From a virus: a stretch of 64,000 nt of DNA. Of this stretch, positions 52,943-59,418 are shown one piece after another. The translations under genes were made by a program, and so were the position numbers. Within the stretch, counting starts at the first letter, position 1. Each line of letters starts with the position of its first letter. The stretch is taken from the IMG/VR virus record IMGVR_UViG_3300034418_008897, positions 16,525-80,524 of that record, one strand, 5' to 3'. Below the pieces are notes generated by a model. The model was not told the DNA's origin, did not search any database, and saw only the letters and a program-made list of their open reading frames with translations.

Positions 52943-52958
52943 TCCCACTTCGGTGGGG
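52943..52958 (+). promoter_or_regulatory. UUCG-capped hairpin in leader
   Basis: CCCAC and GTGGG close a TTCG loop (an unusually stable RNA tetraloop), with a further T-G pair. A CTCG/CGAG pairing lies upstream at about 52903-52916. There is no T-run, so it is more likely a processing or stability element than a terminator. Confidence 0.5.
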
Positions 52959-52985
52959 GTAGTATTAATTTAAAATTTAAAAGTT

Positions 52986-53273
52986 ATGTTAGTAAGAGAA
53001 AAATGTGATCAAGAAATGATCAGGATTGCGGATCAAGAAATGGGATTCGCTATTAATCCCAAAAATGGTGTCTTTGCGGACACTGAACAAGAGGGACAAG
53101 ACCTAGAAGCATTATATGCTGAGGTGCAAAGAGTTAAGGAGACTTGCAGATGCTGGACTCCGAGTAATAAGGAAGGTGTTAGTTGCTACACTGAACTAGG
53201 AAAAGGCAATATCATAATAGTAGAAGATCAAGGGTATGTAGGTATCTTCTACAACAACTATTTATTCATTTAA
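52986..53273 (+). CDS. Small early protein, function unknown
   Basis: A 95-residue acidic protein (MLVREKCDQEMIRIADQEMG). Helices in the first half (EGQDLEALYAEVQRVKE) are followed by Cys/Thr-rich turns (TCRCWTPSNKEGVSCYTE) and a C-terminal hydrophobic strand (IIIVEDQGYVGIFYNN). Four cysteines in the middle could bind a metal. No family recognised. Confidence 0.5.
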   Translation: MLVREKCDQEMIRIADQEMGFAINPKNGVFADTEQEGQDLEALYAEVQRVKETCRCWTPSNKEGVSCYTELGKGNIIIVEDQGYVGIFYNNYLFI

Positions 53274-53289
53274 TTAAAATTTAAAAGTT

Positions 53290-53496
53290 ATGAAAACAAG
53301 AAGACCAAGAATTAATCAAGAAACAAAAGTAGAAAGAAAGATAGAATTTTCTACTAGATTTGCAAAAGACAAAAACCCTAACTGGGATAAAAATATACGC
53401 TCTAAAGAAGGAGAGCGTAAAGTAAAAGCTAAACCAACGCCGCAAGATAAATGGGCTGAGTTTAAAGCTTTTGCAGCAACAGAATTAAATTATTAA
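53290..53496 (+). CDS. Small basic protein, function unknown
   Basis: A 68-residue, very basic protein (MKTRRPRINQETKVERKIEF, later EGERKVKAKPTPQDK). It has a short C-terminal helix. The charge pattern suggests nucleic-acid binding, but nothing more specific can be said. Its leader is the common AT-rich sequence. Confidence 0.5.
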   Translation: MKTRRPRINQETKVERKIEFSTRFAKDKNPNWDKNIRSKEGERKVKAKPTPQDKWAEFKAFAATELNY

Positions 53497-53513
53497 TTAA
53501 ATTAACAAATAAG

Positions 53514-53651
53514 ATGAAGAAAATATTATTAGAAAATGGTACTGTAAAATACGGTATACAATACTATCGTGTGTTAGAGTTAAAAGAAAATCAAGTATTA
53601 TTAATGATTAGTAAAAAACCAACTTGGGTTGATATTAAAGAATTAAACTAA
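53514..53651 (+). CDS. Small early protein (45 residues)
   Basis: A short gene starting MKKILLENGTVKYGIQYYRV, with three or four beta strands and no membrane segment, ending PTWVDIKELN. It starts 17 bases after the previous gene, with a typical AT-rich leader (ATTAACAAATAAG). Codon use is like its neighbours. Function unknown. Confidence 0.5.
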   Translation: MKKILLENGTVKYGIQYYRVLELKENQVLLMISKKPTWVDIKELN

Positions 53652-53797
53652 TCAACTAACCTATCACCTTAGTCTTCCTTTCTTCCTCGCCTTAGTCTTC
53701 CCTTCGTCGGAGTCTTCCCTTCGGCCTCGCGGTTTTTTGGCGTGAGACAGTCTCACGTGTAGTATATTATTTTTTTAAACTTTTAAATTTTTAGATT
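53652..53797 (+). promoter_or_regulatory. Intergenic CT-rich repeats and 17-base palindrome
   Basis: Three imperfect copies of TAGTCTTCCCTTCG-like sequence lie at about 53668-53723 in a GC-rich stretch. A perfect dyad CGTGAGAC-A-GTCTCACG follows at 53741-53757, then about 40 AT-rich bases and the start at 53798. The dyad is a good operator candidate for the next gene. A CGCGG then six Ts at 53727-53738 could be the end of a terminator, but no clear stem was found. Confidence 0.5.
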
Positions 53798-54280
53798 ATG
53801 TTAAAGATTAACAGACAAGCAGCATTAAAGCAGTTCAGAACTCAATCAGCGAAAGGCTTAAAATTAGAGCCAGGAACTGAGATTAGTGTTATGGAAGTAC
53901 GTGAGAACAACAACGAGGATGGTTCAGTGACTCACTCTTTAATCTGTTCAACAGATAAATCACTTGTGATTAACATCTCTTTATCTGATTACTTCAAAAT
54001 GGGAGTGGTAAACAATGGATCTCATTACACTTCAGAGGAAGGTGATGAGGACATCGAGATCTTCCAATCGTTCACTATCGAAACGGCAGAAGACCGTAAA
54101 GATAGAAACGGTGACTTAGTTTATCCTTTATATGCTTATGAAGGATGGGACGAGATGAGAGATGAAATCAGAGCAGGTAATGCTAAATTCGATTGGAATG
54201 CTCTAATTGAATCAGGATTGAAAGAAGGTATTACAGACCGTATCAGTCCATTACAAGATTATACTATCAAAATCGGATAG
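53798..54280 (+). CDS. Highly expressed early protein, function unknown
   Basis: A 160-residue protein (MLKINRQAALKQFRTQSAKG). Codons are noticeably richer in C-ending forms (ATC, TTC, AAC, CGT) than in neighbours, a sign of high expression. The first half is alpha/beta with VTHSLICSTDKSLVINISLS; an acidic segment GDEDIEIF follows. It has its own operator-like dyad upstream and a very strong terminator downstream, making it a stand-alone unit. No family recognised. Confidence 0.6.
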   Translation: MLKINRQAALKQFRTQSAKGLKLEPGTEISVMEVRENNNEDGSVTHSLICSTDKSLVINISLSDYFKMGVVNNGSHYTSEEGDEDIEIFQSFTIETAEDRKDRNGDLVYPLYAYEGWDEMRDEIRAGNAKFDWNALIESGLKEGITDRISPLQDYTIKIG

Positions 54281-54291
54281 TATTACACTCA

Positions 54292-54330
54292 TATGGGGTA
54301 GCATAGAAATATGTTACCCTATATTTTTTT
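54292..54330 (+). terminator. Strong intrinsic terminator
   Basis: GGGTAGCATA pairs with TATGTTACCC (one wobble) around a GAAA loop, and four further outer pairs extend the stem to fourteen. Seven Ts follow. It directly follows the gene at 53798-54280. Confidence 0.93.
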
Positions 54331-54407
54331 AAAGGGGCTTATGGCTAATAACCCGATCTAGCTCTATAATTATTTTTTTTTAAACCATTAATAGTAAATA
54401 ACCCGAT

Positions 54408-54644
54408 ATGGCAACAATAAAACACAACTTTAAAGGTAATTTTGAATTCCCTTTATACAATCAACACGAAATTAAAAGTATTTTAAATGATATCAATGCA
54501 GATATCAGAGAAGTAGAAGAAGATATTAATCATTATTCTCTTATAGGAGATATGGAAAATGAGATGAATTGTTTAGAAGAATCAGTTGTATTAAATTGCG
54601 TTAAGTACGACTATGAAGAATTACTTCAAGCAGCTTTAAATTAA
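54408..54644 (+). CDS. Small acidic protein, function unknown
   Basis: A 78-residue, strongly acidic helical protein (IKSILNDINADIREVEEDIN). Its leader has the 11-base sequence AATAACCCGAT at 54336-54357 and again right before the start codon. Acidic helical early proteins of this size are sometimes nucleic-acid mimics or inhibitors; that is speculation. No family recognised. Confidence 0.5.
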   Translation: MATIKHNFKGNFEFPLYNQHEIKSILNDINADIREVEEDINHYSLIGDMENEMNCLEESVVLNCVKYDYEELLQAALN

Positions 54645-54651
54645 TTATGTT

Positions 54652-54816
54652 ATGAAAAATTTTTTTAAAAGTGCTTTTGCATTGTGCCTATATGTTATTA
54701 TAGGCTCTTTGCTATTAGCGTATAGGTTTTCAGATAGTAGTTTAGCTGTAGAGATATTTACAGTAATAGCTATAGTATATTTAATATTGCTACCTAGTTG
54801 TAGCACAAAAAATTAA
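54652..54816 (+). CDS. Small membrane protein (54 residues)
   Basis: Two hydrophobic segments, LCLYVIIGSLLLA at about 11-23 and FTVIAIVYLILLPS at 36-49, joined by a short polar loop (YRFSDSSLAVE). Basic residues at the start (MKNFFKS) favour an inside N-terminus. It starts seven bases after the previous gene. First of four small membrane-protein genes in about 1.1 kb. Confidence 0.55.
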   Translation: MKNFFKSAFALCLYVIIGSLLLAYRFSDSSLAVEIFTVIAIVYLILLPSCSTKN

Positions 54817-54822
54817 AAGATT

Positions 54823-55038
54823 ATGTTAGAATTAATTATATCAATAGGTTACTTCTTAGGTATAGGTTATACTATAGAAGATTACAGTAGTGTTAACGGT
54901 AATTATGTAAATGATTTTAAATCTAGACTAGGTTTAGTTATATACATTTCATTTGTATTTTTATATTCACCTGTGTTTTTATTAATAGATTTAGGTAGAT
55001 TATTATATAAATTAAACAGTAAAGAAGATGACAAATAG
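54823..55038 (+). CDS. Small membrane protein (71 residues)
   Basis: Hydrophobic segments at residues 1-16 (MLELIISIGYFLGIGY) and 37-59 (LGLVIYISFVFLYSPVFLL), and a charged C-terminal end (KLNSKEDDK). Probably inserts in the host inner membrane. Its 3' end overlaps the next gene by eleven bases. No family recognised. Confidence 0.55.
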   Translation: MLELIISIGYFLGIGYTIEDYSSVNGNYVNDFKSRLGLVIYISFVFLYSPVFLLIDLGRLLYKLNSKEDDK

Positions 55039-55411
55039 AGAAGAATATGCAAAATTTGCAGAGAAGCACCCTAACAGTGTAACAATTAGAGCAGCAGTTA
55101 TAAATCATTCTGTAGAAGATTATATTGCTGGACACACTATGAATTTAGTTGTAGTGTATGAAGATAATCACGGTAGTGTGGTTTTCTTAGACCCTTACTG
55201 CGGTGTAGCAGACATTTTAAATTGGGATGGTAATGAACCCCTAGCTTTTAAAGACAATGAAGATATTAAACCTTTTTTGTCTAAATGTATGTTAGATTTT
55301 AACATTCAAGACCCGGCTTTTACTAAAATTTACAAGAGCTTAAATTTCTTTGATGAGCATTTTGAAGCTCCTATAAACTTCGAAAGGTATGGGGTTGTAG
55401 AAGTAGAGTAA
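55028..55411 (+). CDS. Acidic soluble protein, function unknown
   Basis: A 127-residue protein, MTNREEYAKFAEKHPNSVTI at the start, with a mixed alpha/beta layout and acidic overall. The centre contains VVFLDPYCGVADILNWDGN. It lies between two small membrane protein genes and overlaps the first. No motif recognised. Confidence 0.5.
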   Translation: MTNREEYAKFAEKHPNSVTIRAAVINHSVEDYIAGHTMNLVVVYEDNHGSVVFLDPYCGVADILNWDGNEPLAFKDNEDIKPFLSKCMLDFNIQDPAFTKIYKSLNFFDEHFEAPINFERYGVVEVE

Positions 55412-55452
55412 TAACTTGAGGGAGATACGTCTCCCTTTTAAATTTAAAAATT

Positions 55453-55647
55453 ATGAGAGAGACTTTATTTTTCTTAGCGTATTTAGCTTTTCTATTAGCT
55501 ATATTATATTTTACTTTCGTATCCTTTAGTTGGATGATGTTAGCTATAGCAGCTTGTTTAGCTATATTATGTTTAGCAGCAATAATTAATCTTTTACTAC
55601 CCAAAACAACTAACGTTTTTAAATACTTTTTACGTAATAAAAAATAA
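55453..55647 (+). CDS. Small membrane protein (64 residues)
   Basis: Nearly all hydrophobic: two membrane segments, residues 4-22 (TLFFLAYLAFLLAILYF) and 28-49 (MMLAIAACLAILCLAAIINL), then a basic tail (FKYFLRNKK). The pattern could fit a holin-like or superinfection-exclusion protein, but early position makes lysis unlikely. No family recognised. Confidence 0.55.
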   Translation: MRETLFFLAYLAFLLAILYFTFVSFSWMMLAIAACLAILCLAAIINLLLPKTTNVFKYFLRNKK

Positions 55648-55651
55648 AAGT

Positions 55652-55771
55652 ATGAATGAAGAAGAAAGAAACAAAGAACTAGATGACAAAGAAGGTTGTA
55701 TAATGATTTTTATAACGTTATTTACCCTTTTTATTTTGTGGTTAGCTAGTAACTTGTATAAATTTGTATAA
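55652..55771 (+). CDS. Small single-pass membrane protein (39 residues)
   Basis: A charged N-terminal part (MNEEERNKELDDKEG) and one hydrophobic helix (IMIFITLFTLFILWLA). It starts four bases after the previous stop, so the two membrane proteins are probably co-translated. No family recognised. Confidence 0.5.
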   Translation: MNEEERNKELDDKEGCIMIFITLFTLFILWLASNLYKFV

Positions 55772-55810
55772 ATTGTTGGTTTATAGATTGTTGTTGTTGT
55801 TTTAAAATTT

Positions 55811-55847
55811 AGAGTGGGGGTCGCACGGTGTGTAAATCCCCCTCTTT
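55811..55847 (+). terminator. Probable terminator after the small membrane-protein genes
   Basis: GGGGG at 55816-55820 pairs with CCCCC at 55838-55842; the stem extends outward after a single mismatch (AGAG with CTTT/TCTT-type pairing). A short T-run follows (TCTTTAAA). The loop is 17 bases and GC-rich, so it might instead be a small RNA element. Confidence 0.5.
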
Positions 55848-55982
55848 AAATAAAATAAACTCTTCAACTTTATATAAAATATATAATATTAATATATATA
55901 AGCAACGTCTACATAACGTGCCACACTACTGCACTAACAAGACAGTAGCACACACAAATAATTTTATTATTTTGTATACTAT

Positions 55983-56000
55983 AAGGCCATACGCCTTTTT
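55983..56000 (+). terminator. Intrinsic terminator
   Basis: AAGGC pairs with GCCTT around a CATAC loop and runs into six Ts. It lies 34 bases upstream of the next gene. The 211 bases between the membrane-protein gene and this point hold no credible gene. Confidence 0.7.
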
Positions 56001-56034
56001 TATATATAATTATTTTTTAAAAAAAGTATAAAAT

Positions 56035-56196
56035 ATGGTTAAATTTAGAGTAATATTGATACCGATAGTAAGGTTAAATGAAGATGACTCTGCTGATTAT
56101 AAAGAGTGGAGAGAAGTAGAATATCGTAGTGCGAAGGAAGCGTTAGATGATTTAGAAAAAGATTATTTAGTAGTAAATATAGAAAGAATAAAATAA
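56035..56196 (+). CDS. Small early protein (53 residues)
   Basis: MVKFRVILIPIVRLNEDDSA, then a strongly charged helix (YRSAKEALDDLEKDYLVVNI). The pattern of a strand, an acidic loop, then a helix beginning SAKEAL resembles other small phage proteins with a beta-alpha-beta fold. It begins after the terminator, so its promoter should lie in or just after it. Function unknown. Confidence 0.5.
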   Translation: MVKFRVILIPIVRLNEDDSADYKEWREVEYRSAKEALDDLEKDYLVVNIERIK

Positions 56197-56213
56197 TTAT
56201 TAAAAGTAAAAAT

Positions 56214-56879
56214 ATGAAAGTAGGAGATAAAATATTAGGTTTTAAATTTTTTTATAGCGACTTATCTTATGTAAAAGAAATGGATAATTTTATAGGTAAA
56301 GTAGGTACTATAATAACTATAATTGATGATACCATAGAAATAGATTTTAATGGTGAAGGTATATGGTGGTATCCTAAAGAAGAGGCTAAATTATATTTAG
56401 TAGATGAAACTATTAAAGTTAGAGTTATAAAACCTAATATAATAGACCTTGATTTAGGTAAAGTTTATCCTGTATTGGAACAAAATGAAAGTTATTATCG
56501 GGTATTAGATAATGTAGGTCATGCTAGGTGGATAATGAAAGAATATTTTAGTTTAGTAAAGGAAAATGATGATGTTATGTATAGACTTAAAGAAGAAGTT
56601 AAAAAATATTTAAAAGAAGATAATCCTTTGAAAGATAAAACTATGTCTATGGAGGATTGGAGTATGACTAGTTTTTCTAGCGTAGCCTTAGAGGAGGCGG
56701 ATTATAGTGTGGATTTGAGTTCTATAGATAAAGATGAAATGGAGGAAGTAAGTGAGGGTTTTATAGAAGTTGCTAAATTTTTTAACTATAGAGATAAAGC
56801 TTTTTGGTTAAATCCTAACTATAATTGGGAATTGAAATATTATGATAAAGAAGTATTTTTAGAACCAACTAAAAAATAA
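56214..56879 (+). CDS. Protein with two SH3-like domains, function unknown
   Basis: A 221-residue acidic protein. Residues 1-62 form one small beta-barrel-like unit (MKVGDKILGFKFF; IGKVGTIITIIDDTIEIDFN; WWYPKEEAKLY), and residues 64-115 a second (LGKVYPVLEQNESYYRVLDN). The C-terminal 100 residues are acidic and helical. Tandem SH3-like folds often bind peptides or nucleic acids; no specific family was recognised. Confidence 0.55.
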   Translation: MKVGDKILGFKFFYSDLSYVKEMDNFIGKVGTIITIIDDTIEIDFNGEGIWWYPKEEAKLYLVDETIKVRVIKPNIIDLDLGKVYPVLEQNESYYRVLDNVGHARWIMKEYFSLVKENDDVMYRLKEEVKKYLKEDNPLKDKTMSMEDWSMTSFSSVALEEADYSVDLSSIDKDEMEEVSEGFIEVAKFFNYRDKAFWLNPNYNWELKYYDKEVFLEPTKK

Positions 56880-56908
56880 AATTATGTTAAATCTTATTAC
56901 ACTTTGAT

Positions 56909-57316
56909 ATGGTTACAATATTTAGAATGGGGTATATACTCTTATTGAGTTATAACCCGTGTGATGTATTTTATTATTTTAATGTAGATGAAATGCATGG
57001 ATTGTCTTTAAAAGAATGTCAAGAACATGTAAATACAAAAGATTCGGCATATATTGCTGGATGGAGCAATTTTATTCCTAAAGAATCAGGTGAGTATAAT
57101 GATGATGATGCTAGATTTGTATTCATTAATTTATCAAGATGCACAGATCCTGTAAAAACAACAGGTCTTATTATGCATGAGATGATGCATCATTCTTTAT
57201 GGATGAATAGTTATAATGCAGAAACTAGAGAAGAAGAGATTATTACCTGGGCTGAAGAAGAAACTTATGAGGTTTATGAAATAATTAAACCTATGTTAAG
57301 TTTTAAATCAGAGTAA
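56909..57316 (+). CDS. Zincin-type metallopeptidase-like protein
   Basis: A 135-residue protein with HEMMH at 90-94 in TTGLIMHEMMHHSLWM, an HExxH zinc site, followed by EEEIITWAEEE at 108-118, which supplies possible third-ligand glutamates. Upstream, RFVFINLSRCTD forms a strand before the helix, as in small zincins. The organisation resembles small HExxH proteins of phages and toxin-antitoxin systems. Substrate unknown; an early host-takeover or anti-defence protease is possible. It begins at 56909 because an upstream ATG gives only a 7-residue frame. Confidence 0.65.
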   Translation: MVTIFRMGYILLLSYNPCDVFYYFNVDEMHGLSLKECQEHVNTKDSAYIAGWSNFIPKESGEYNDDDARFVFINLSRCTDPVKTTGLIMHEMMHHSLWMNSYNAETREEEIITWAEEETYEVYEIIKPMLSFKSE

Positions 57317-57370
57317 AATATTTAATTGCAGTGAAAAACGATTAATTTAATCATTTAATAGTGTAAAATT

Positions 57371-57604
57371 ATGGAAAGAATAGAAGTAATGCATAGATTA
57401 TTTAGAATATTAGTTTCTAATAAATTCATAAAAGTAGGCGATTTTTATAATATATCTATAGAAAGAGGTTCTATAAAATTACAAGGTGTATTTTGTAGTA
57501 AAATAACAAGAAAATATATGGAACTAGGAGCTAAATTTCACATAGAAGCCAATGGATTTGTATATTTAAAAAAGGGTAGTGTAGAAATTGTTTTAACAGA
57601 TTAA
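57371..57604 (+). CDS. Small early protein, function unknown
   Basis: A 77-residue basic protein (MERIEVMHRLFRILVSNKFI) with a short helix followed by at least four beta strands (YNISIERGSIKLQGVF; FHIEANGFVYLKKGSVEIVL). The strand-turn-strand order is that of a small beta domain. It overlaps nothing and has one base between its stop and the next start. No family recognised. Confidence 0.5.
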   Translation: MERIEVMHRLFRILVSNKFIKVGDFYNISIERGSIKLQGVFCSKITRKYMELGAKFHIEANGFVYLKKGSVEIVLTD

Positions 57605-57605
57605 T

Positions 57606-57872
57606 ATGAATAATAAATATGAAATAGAATATTGGGATAGAGTAGATTATTATAGCGTAAATTCTAAAGTTAAAAGTACTGAAATTTGGGAAGGTTCTAA
57701 AGAAGAAATATTTAAAAAATTTTATGATAAAAATAATTCTCTTCGATATTGTAATGGTAGTTATTATAAGTTTAAAAATAAATTAATTGAAAAAGAATAT
57801 AAAGAATGGTATGATTCTTTAAGTGAAAATACAAAATTTAATATGTACTACGGTAATGGTATTGTTGATTAA
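57606..57872 (+). CDS. Small early protein, function unknown
   Basis: An 88-residue protein rich in Lys, Asn, Tyr and Glu (MNNKYEIEYWDRVDYYSVNS). A strand is followed by a helix (WEGSKEEIFKKFYD) and Tyr-rich stretches. It begins one base after the previous stop. No motif recognised. Confidence 0.5.
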   Translation: MNNKYEIEYWDRVDYYSVNSKVKSTEIWEGSKEEIFKKFYDKNNSLRYCNGSYYKFKNKLIEKEYKEWYDSLSENTKFNMYYGNGIVD

Positions 57873-57883
57873 AAAAAATAAGA

Positions 57884-58075
57884 ATGAATAACAATAAACA
57901 CATATGGGAAGGTTGGACTGTTCAAGATTTTATAAACGAGTTAGAGATAACTTTTCCTTATCAGACATTTAAAACAAAAGAAGAAGTTAAAGAATGGTGT
58001 AAATCAGAACAACCTTATTATAAAAAACATATACCTGAAGTGTATGCACATTTTTTAAGTAAAACTAATTTTTAA
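57884..58075 (+). CDS. Small early protein, function unknown
   Basis: A 63-residue protein (MNNNKHIWEGWTVQDFINEL) with two helices separated by a basic stretch (TFKTKEEVKEWCKSEQPYYK). It looks like a small helical domain, and the shape GWTVQDFINEL recalls DNA- or protein-binding helices of small phage proteins. No family recognised. Confidence 0.5.
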   Translation: MNNNKHIWEGWTVQDFINELEITFPYQTFKTKEEVKEWCKSEQPYYKKHIPEVYAHFLSKTNF

Positions 58076-58096
58076 TAAATTAAAAATTAAAATAAA

Positions 58097-58507
58097 ATGA
58101 AAAAAATATTATTTATCATAATGTTACTCTTAGTAGGAGTAAGTTATGGACAAGAAAATGAACAAGAAGAAGCTATATTTGTAACAACAGGTAGCTTTAG
58201 TAAATTTGAAAACCAAAATAACCCAGAAGAATCTTTCATAAGTGAAGGTAAAATAAATCAGATTTATGTATTTAAATTTTATGAAGGTTGGACTAAAGGA
58301 TCTTTAGTATCTAGAGGTAGCGATATAAGTTTAAAAATTATTAATGTAAAACAAAAAACCGACAATACTATATTAATAGAAGCTAAAGATATAGAAAATA
58401 CTATAATGTATATTAAAGTAGATTTTGTAAATGAAGTAGTAGAAACTTTAATAGGCCTTAATGGAGGTTATTTAACTACGACCCACAATTTATTAACTTA
58501 TAATTAA
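58097..58507 (+). CDS. Secreted early protein with signal peptide
   Basis: A 136-residue protein whose first 20 residues (MKKILFIIMLLLVGVSYGQ) are a clear Sec signal peptide with a likely cut after SYG. The mature part is beta-rich and acidic (EAIFVTTGSFSKFEN; INQIYVFKFYEG), with no cysteines or lipobox. A secreted early phage protein most often acts in the periplasm, for example in superinfection exclusion. Its stop overlaps the next start as TAATG. Confidence 0.65.
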   Translation: MKKILFIIMLLLVGVSYGQENEQEEAIFVTTGSFSKFENQNNPEESFISEGKINQIYVFKFYEGWTKGSLVSRGSDISLKIINVKQKTDNTILIEAKDIENTIMYIKVDFVNEVVETLIGLNGGYLTTTHNLLTYN

Positions 58508-58683
58508 TGAAATTAGAAAAAATGGAAGGTAAAAAATATGGCTCAGAATATTGTTATTTTTTTAATGAAGATGGTCAATGGATAGGTTATTTTAAAGCTG
58601 TATTTTCTAGAAGTTATTATGTTAAAGATACTAGATGTGGTTATTATTTTCATAATTCTTTATACAAATCTTATTATATATAA
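58507..58683 (+). CDS. MKL-YxI family microprotein, copy 1
   Basis: A 58-residue protein starting MKLEKMEGKKYG and ending YKSYYI. Very rich in Tyr and Phe (GYFKAVFSRSYYVKDTRCGY), it alternates aromatic and polar residues as in a small beta-sheet. It begins by TAATG overlap with the secreted protein gene. Its TAA is followed directly by the GC-rich island before the tRNA at 58793. One of seven related genes in this window. Confidence 0.65.
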   Translation: MKLEKMEGKKYGSEYCYFFNEDGQWIGYFKAVFSRSYYVKDTRCGYYFHNSLYKSYYI

Positions 58684-58716
58684 AATTGTGTCCCGCCTAG
58701 CCTCTCTCACGAAACA

Positions 58717-58745
58717 TTGGTGGCGTAGCGGTTCTCCTTTATAAT
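58717..58745 (+). promoter_or_regulatory. Candidate sigma70-like promoter before tRNA
   Basis: TTGGTG at 58717-58722 and TATAAT at 58740-58745, 17 bases apart, 48 bases upstream of the tRNA. The TATAAT element is perfect and the -35 element matches TTGACA in three or four positions. Bacteroidetes hosts usually use a different consensus, so use in the host is uncertain. A hairpin (GTCAG/CTGAC with inner ATCTT/AAGAT) follows at 58763-58788. Confidence 0.4.
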
Positions 58746-58792
58746 ACCGGTTAAATTAGAGAGTCAGTTATCTTAATAAGATGCTGACAAAA

Positions 58793-58866
58793 GCTCCTGT
58801 AGCTCAGTTGGTTAGAGCACCTGACTCATAATCAGGTGGTCCTAGGTTCGAGCCCTAGCAGGAGCA
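58793..58866 (+). tRNA. tRNA with CAU anticodon (Met or Ile2)
   Basis: A complete 74-base cloverleaf: acceptor GCTCCTG/CAGGAGC, D-stem GCTC/GAGC, anticodon stem CCTGA/TCAGG with loop CTCATAA (CAT at 58827-58829), T-stem CTAGG/CCTAG with loop TTCGAGC, discriminator A. The CCA is not encoded. The GACTCATAATC context occurs in both elongator tRNA-Met and lysidine-modified tRNA-Ile2; sequence alone does not decide between them. Confidence 0.95.
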
Positions 58867-58882
58867 CTTAAATATTTAAATT

Positions 58883-59083
58883 ATGAAATTAGTAAAAGCA
58901 GGAAATAAAAACAATTTCCATTTTGAATACCATGAAACATTATTAAATGAATATCTAGTATTAAACTTTGAAGGTTACCACATATGTAAATATAATAATA
59001 AAATAATATCTAAAAAATATTGGTTAAGTGATGAAATAAAAGGTTTTTGTATCACCAGAAACGAAAAAAGTTATAACATATGA
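58883..59083 (+). CDS. MKL-YxI family microprotein, copy 2
   Basis: A 66-residue protein (MKLVKAGNKNNFHFEYHETL, ending KSYNI). It shares with its relatives the KKYW, then DEIKGF, then NEKSYNI C-terminal pattern. It begins 16 bases after the tRNA. Its TGA stop is overlapped by ATGAAATTAAATTAA, which encodes MKLN and stops: the start of a further copy that has decayed (59080-59094). Confidence 0.65.
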   Translation: MKLVKAGNKNNFHFEYHETLLNEYLVLNFEGYHICKYNNKIISKKYWLSDEIKGFCITRNEKSYNI

Positions 59084-59104
59084 AATTAAATTAAAATAAA
59101 TATT

Positions 59105-59416
59105 ATGGAAAAATTTGTAGAAGACGGTCAAGTAGCCGTATTATATAGCCCAAGTTTTGGAGCTGGATGGTCAACATGGAATAGTAATAAGGATATTATT
59201 TTTGATAAAAGAATAGTAAAAAAAGTATTAGCTAAAAAACATTCTGAAATAACTGAAGAATGGATGAAAAAGATAGGTTATAAAAATATTTATTGCGGTG
59301 GTGCAGAAGATTTAACAATAATATGGTTACCTATATCATCTAAATTTATTATAAATGAGTATGATGGCTTTGAATCTATAGAACTATATGATGATATTAA
59401 CTTTATAACTGCTTAA
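59105..59416 (+). CDS. Conserved phage protein (AVLYSPSFGAGWSTW family)
   Basis: A 103-residue protein with the ordered motifs of a widely distributed phage family: VAVLYSPSFGAGWSTWN, then DIIFDKRIVKKVL, CGGAEDLTIIWLP and FIINEYDGFESIEL. Function unknown, but it occurs in many AT-rich and crAss-like phages. The following gene starts two bases after its stop. Confidence 0.75.
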   Translation: MEKFVEDGQVAVLYSPSFGAGWSTWNSNKDIIFDKRIVKKVLAKKHSEITEEWMKKIGYKNIYCGGAEDLTIIWLPISSKFIINEYDGFESIELYDDINFITA

Positions 59417-59418
59417 TT

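Noticed and set aside
55828-56031. 67-residue plus-strand open frame
   Set aside because: It begins inside a terminator-like hairpin and runs through a second terminator; composition reflects noncoding AT-rich sequence.
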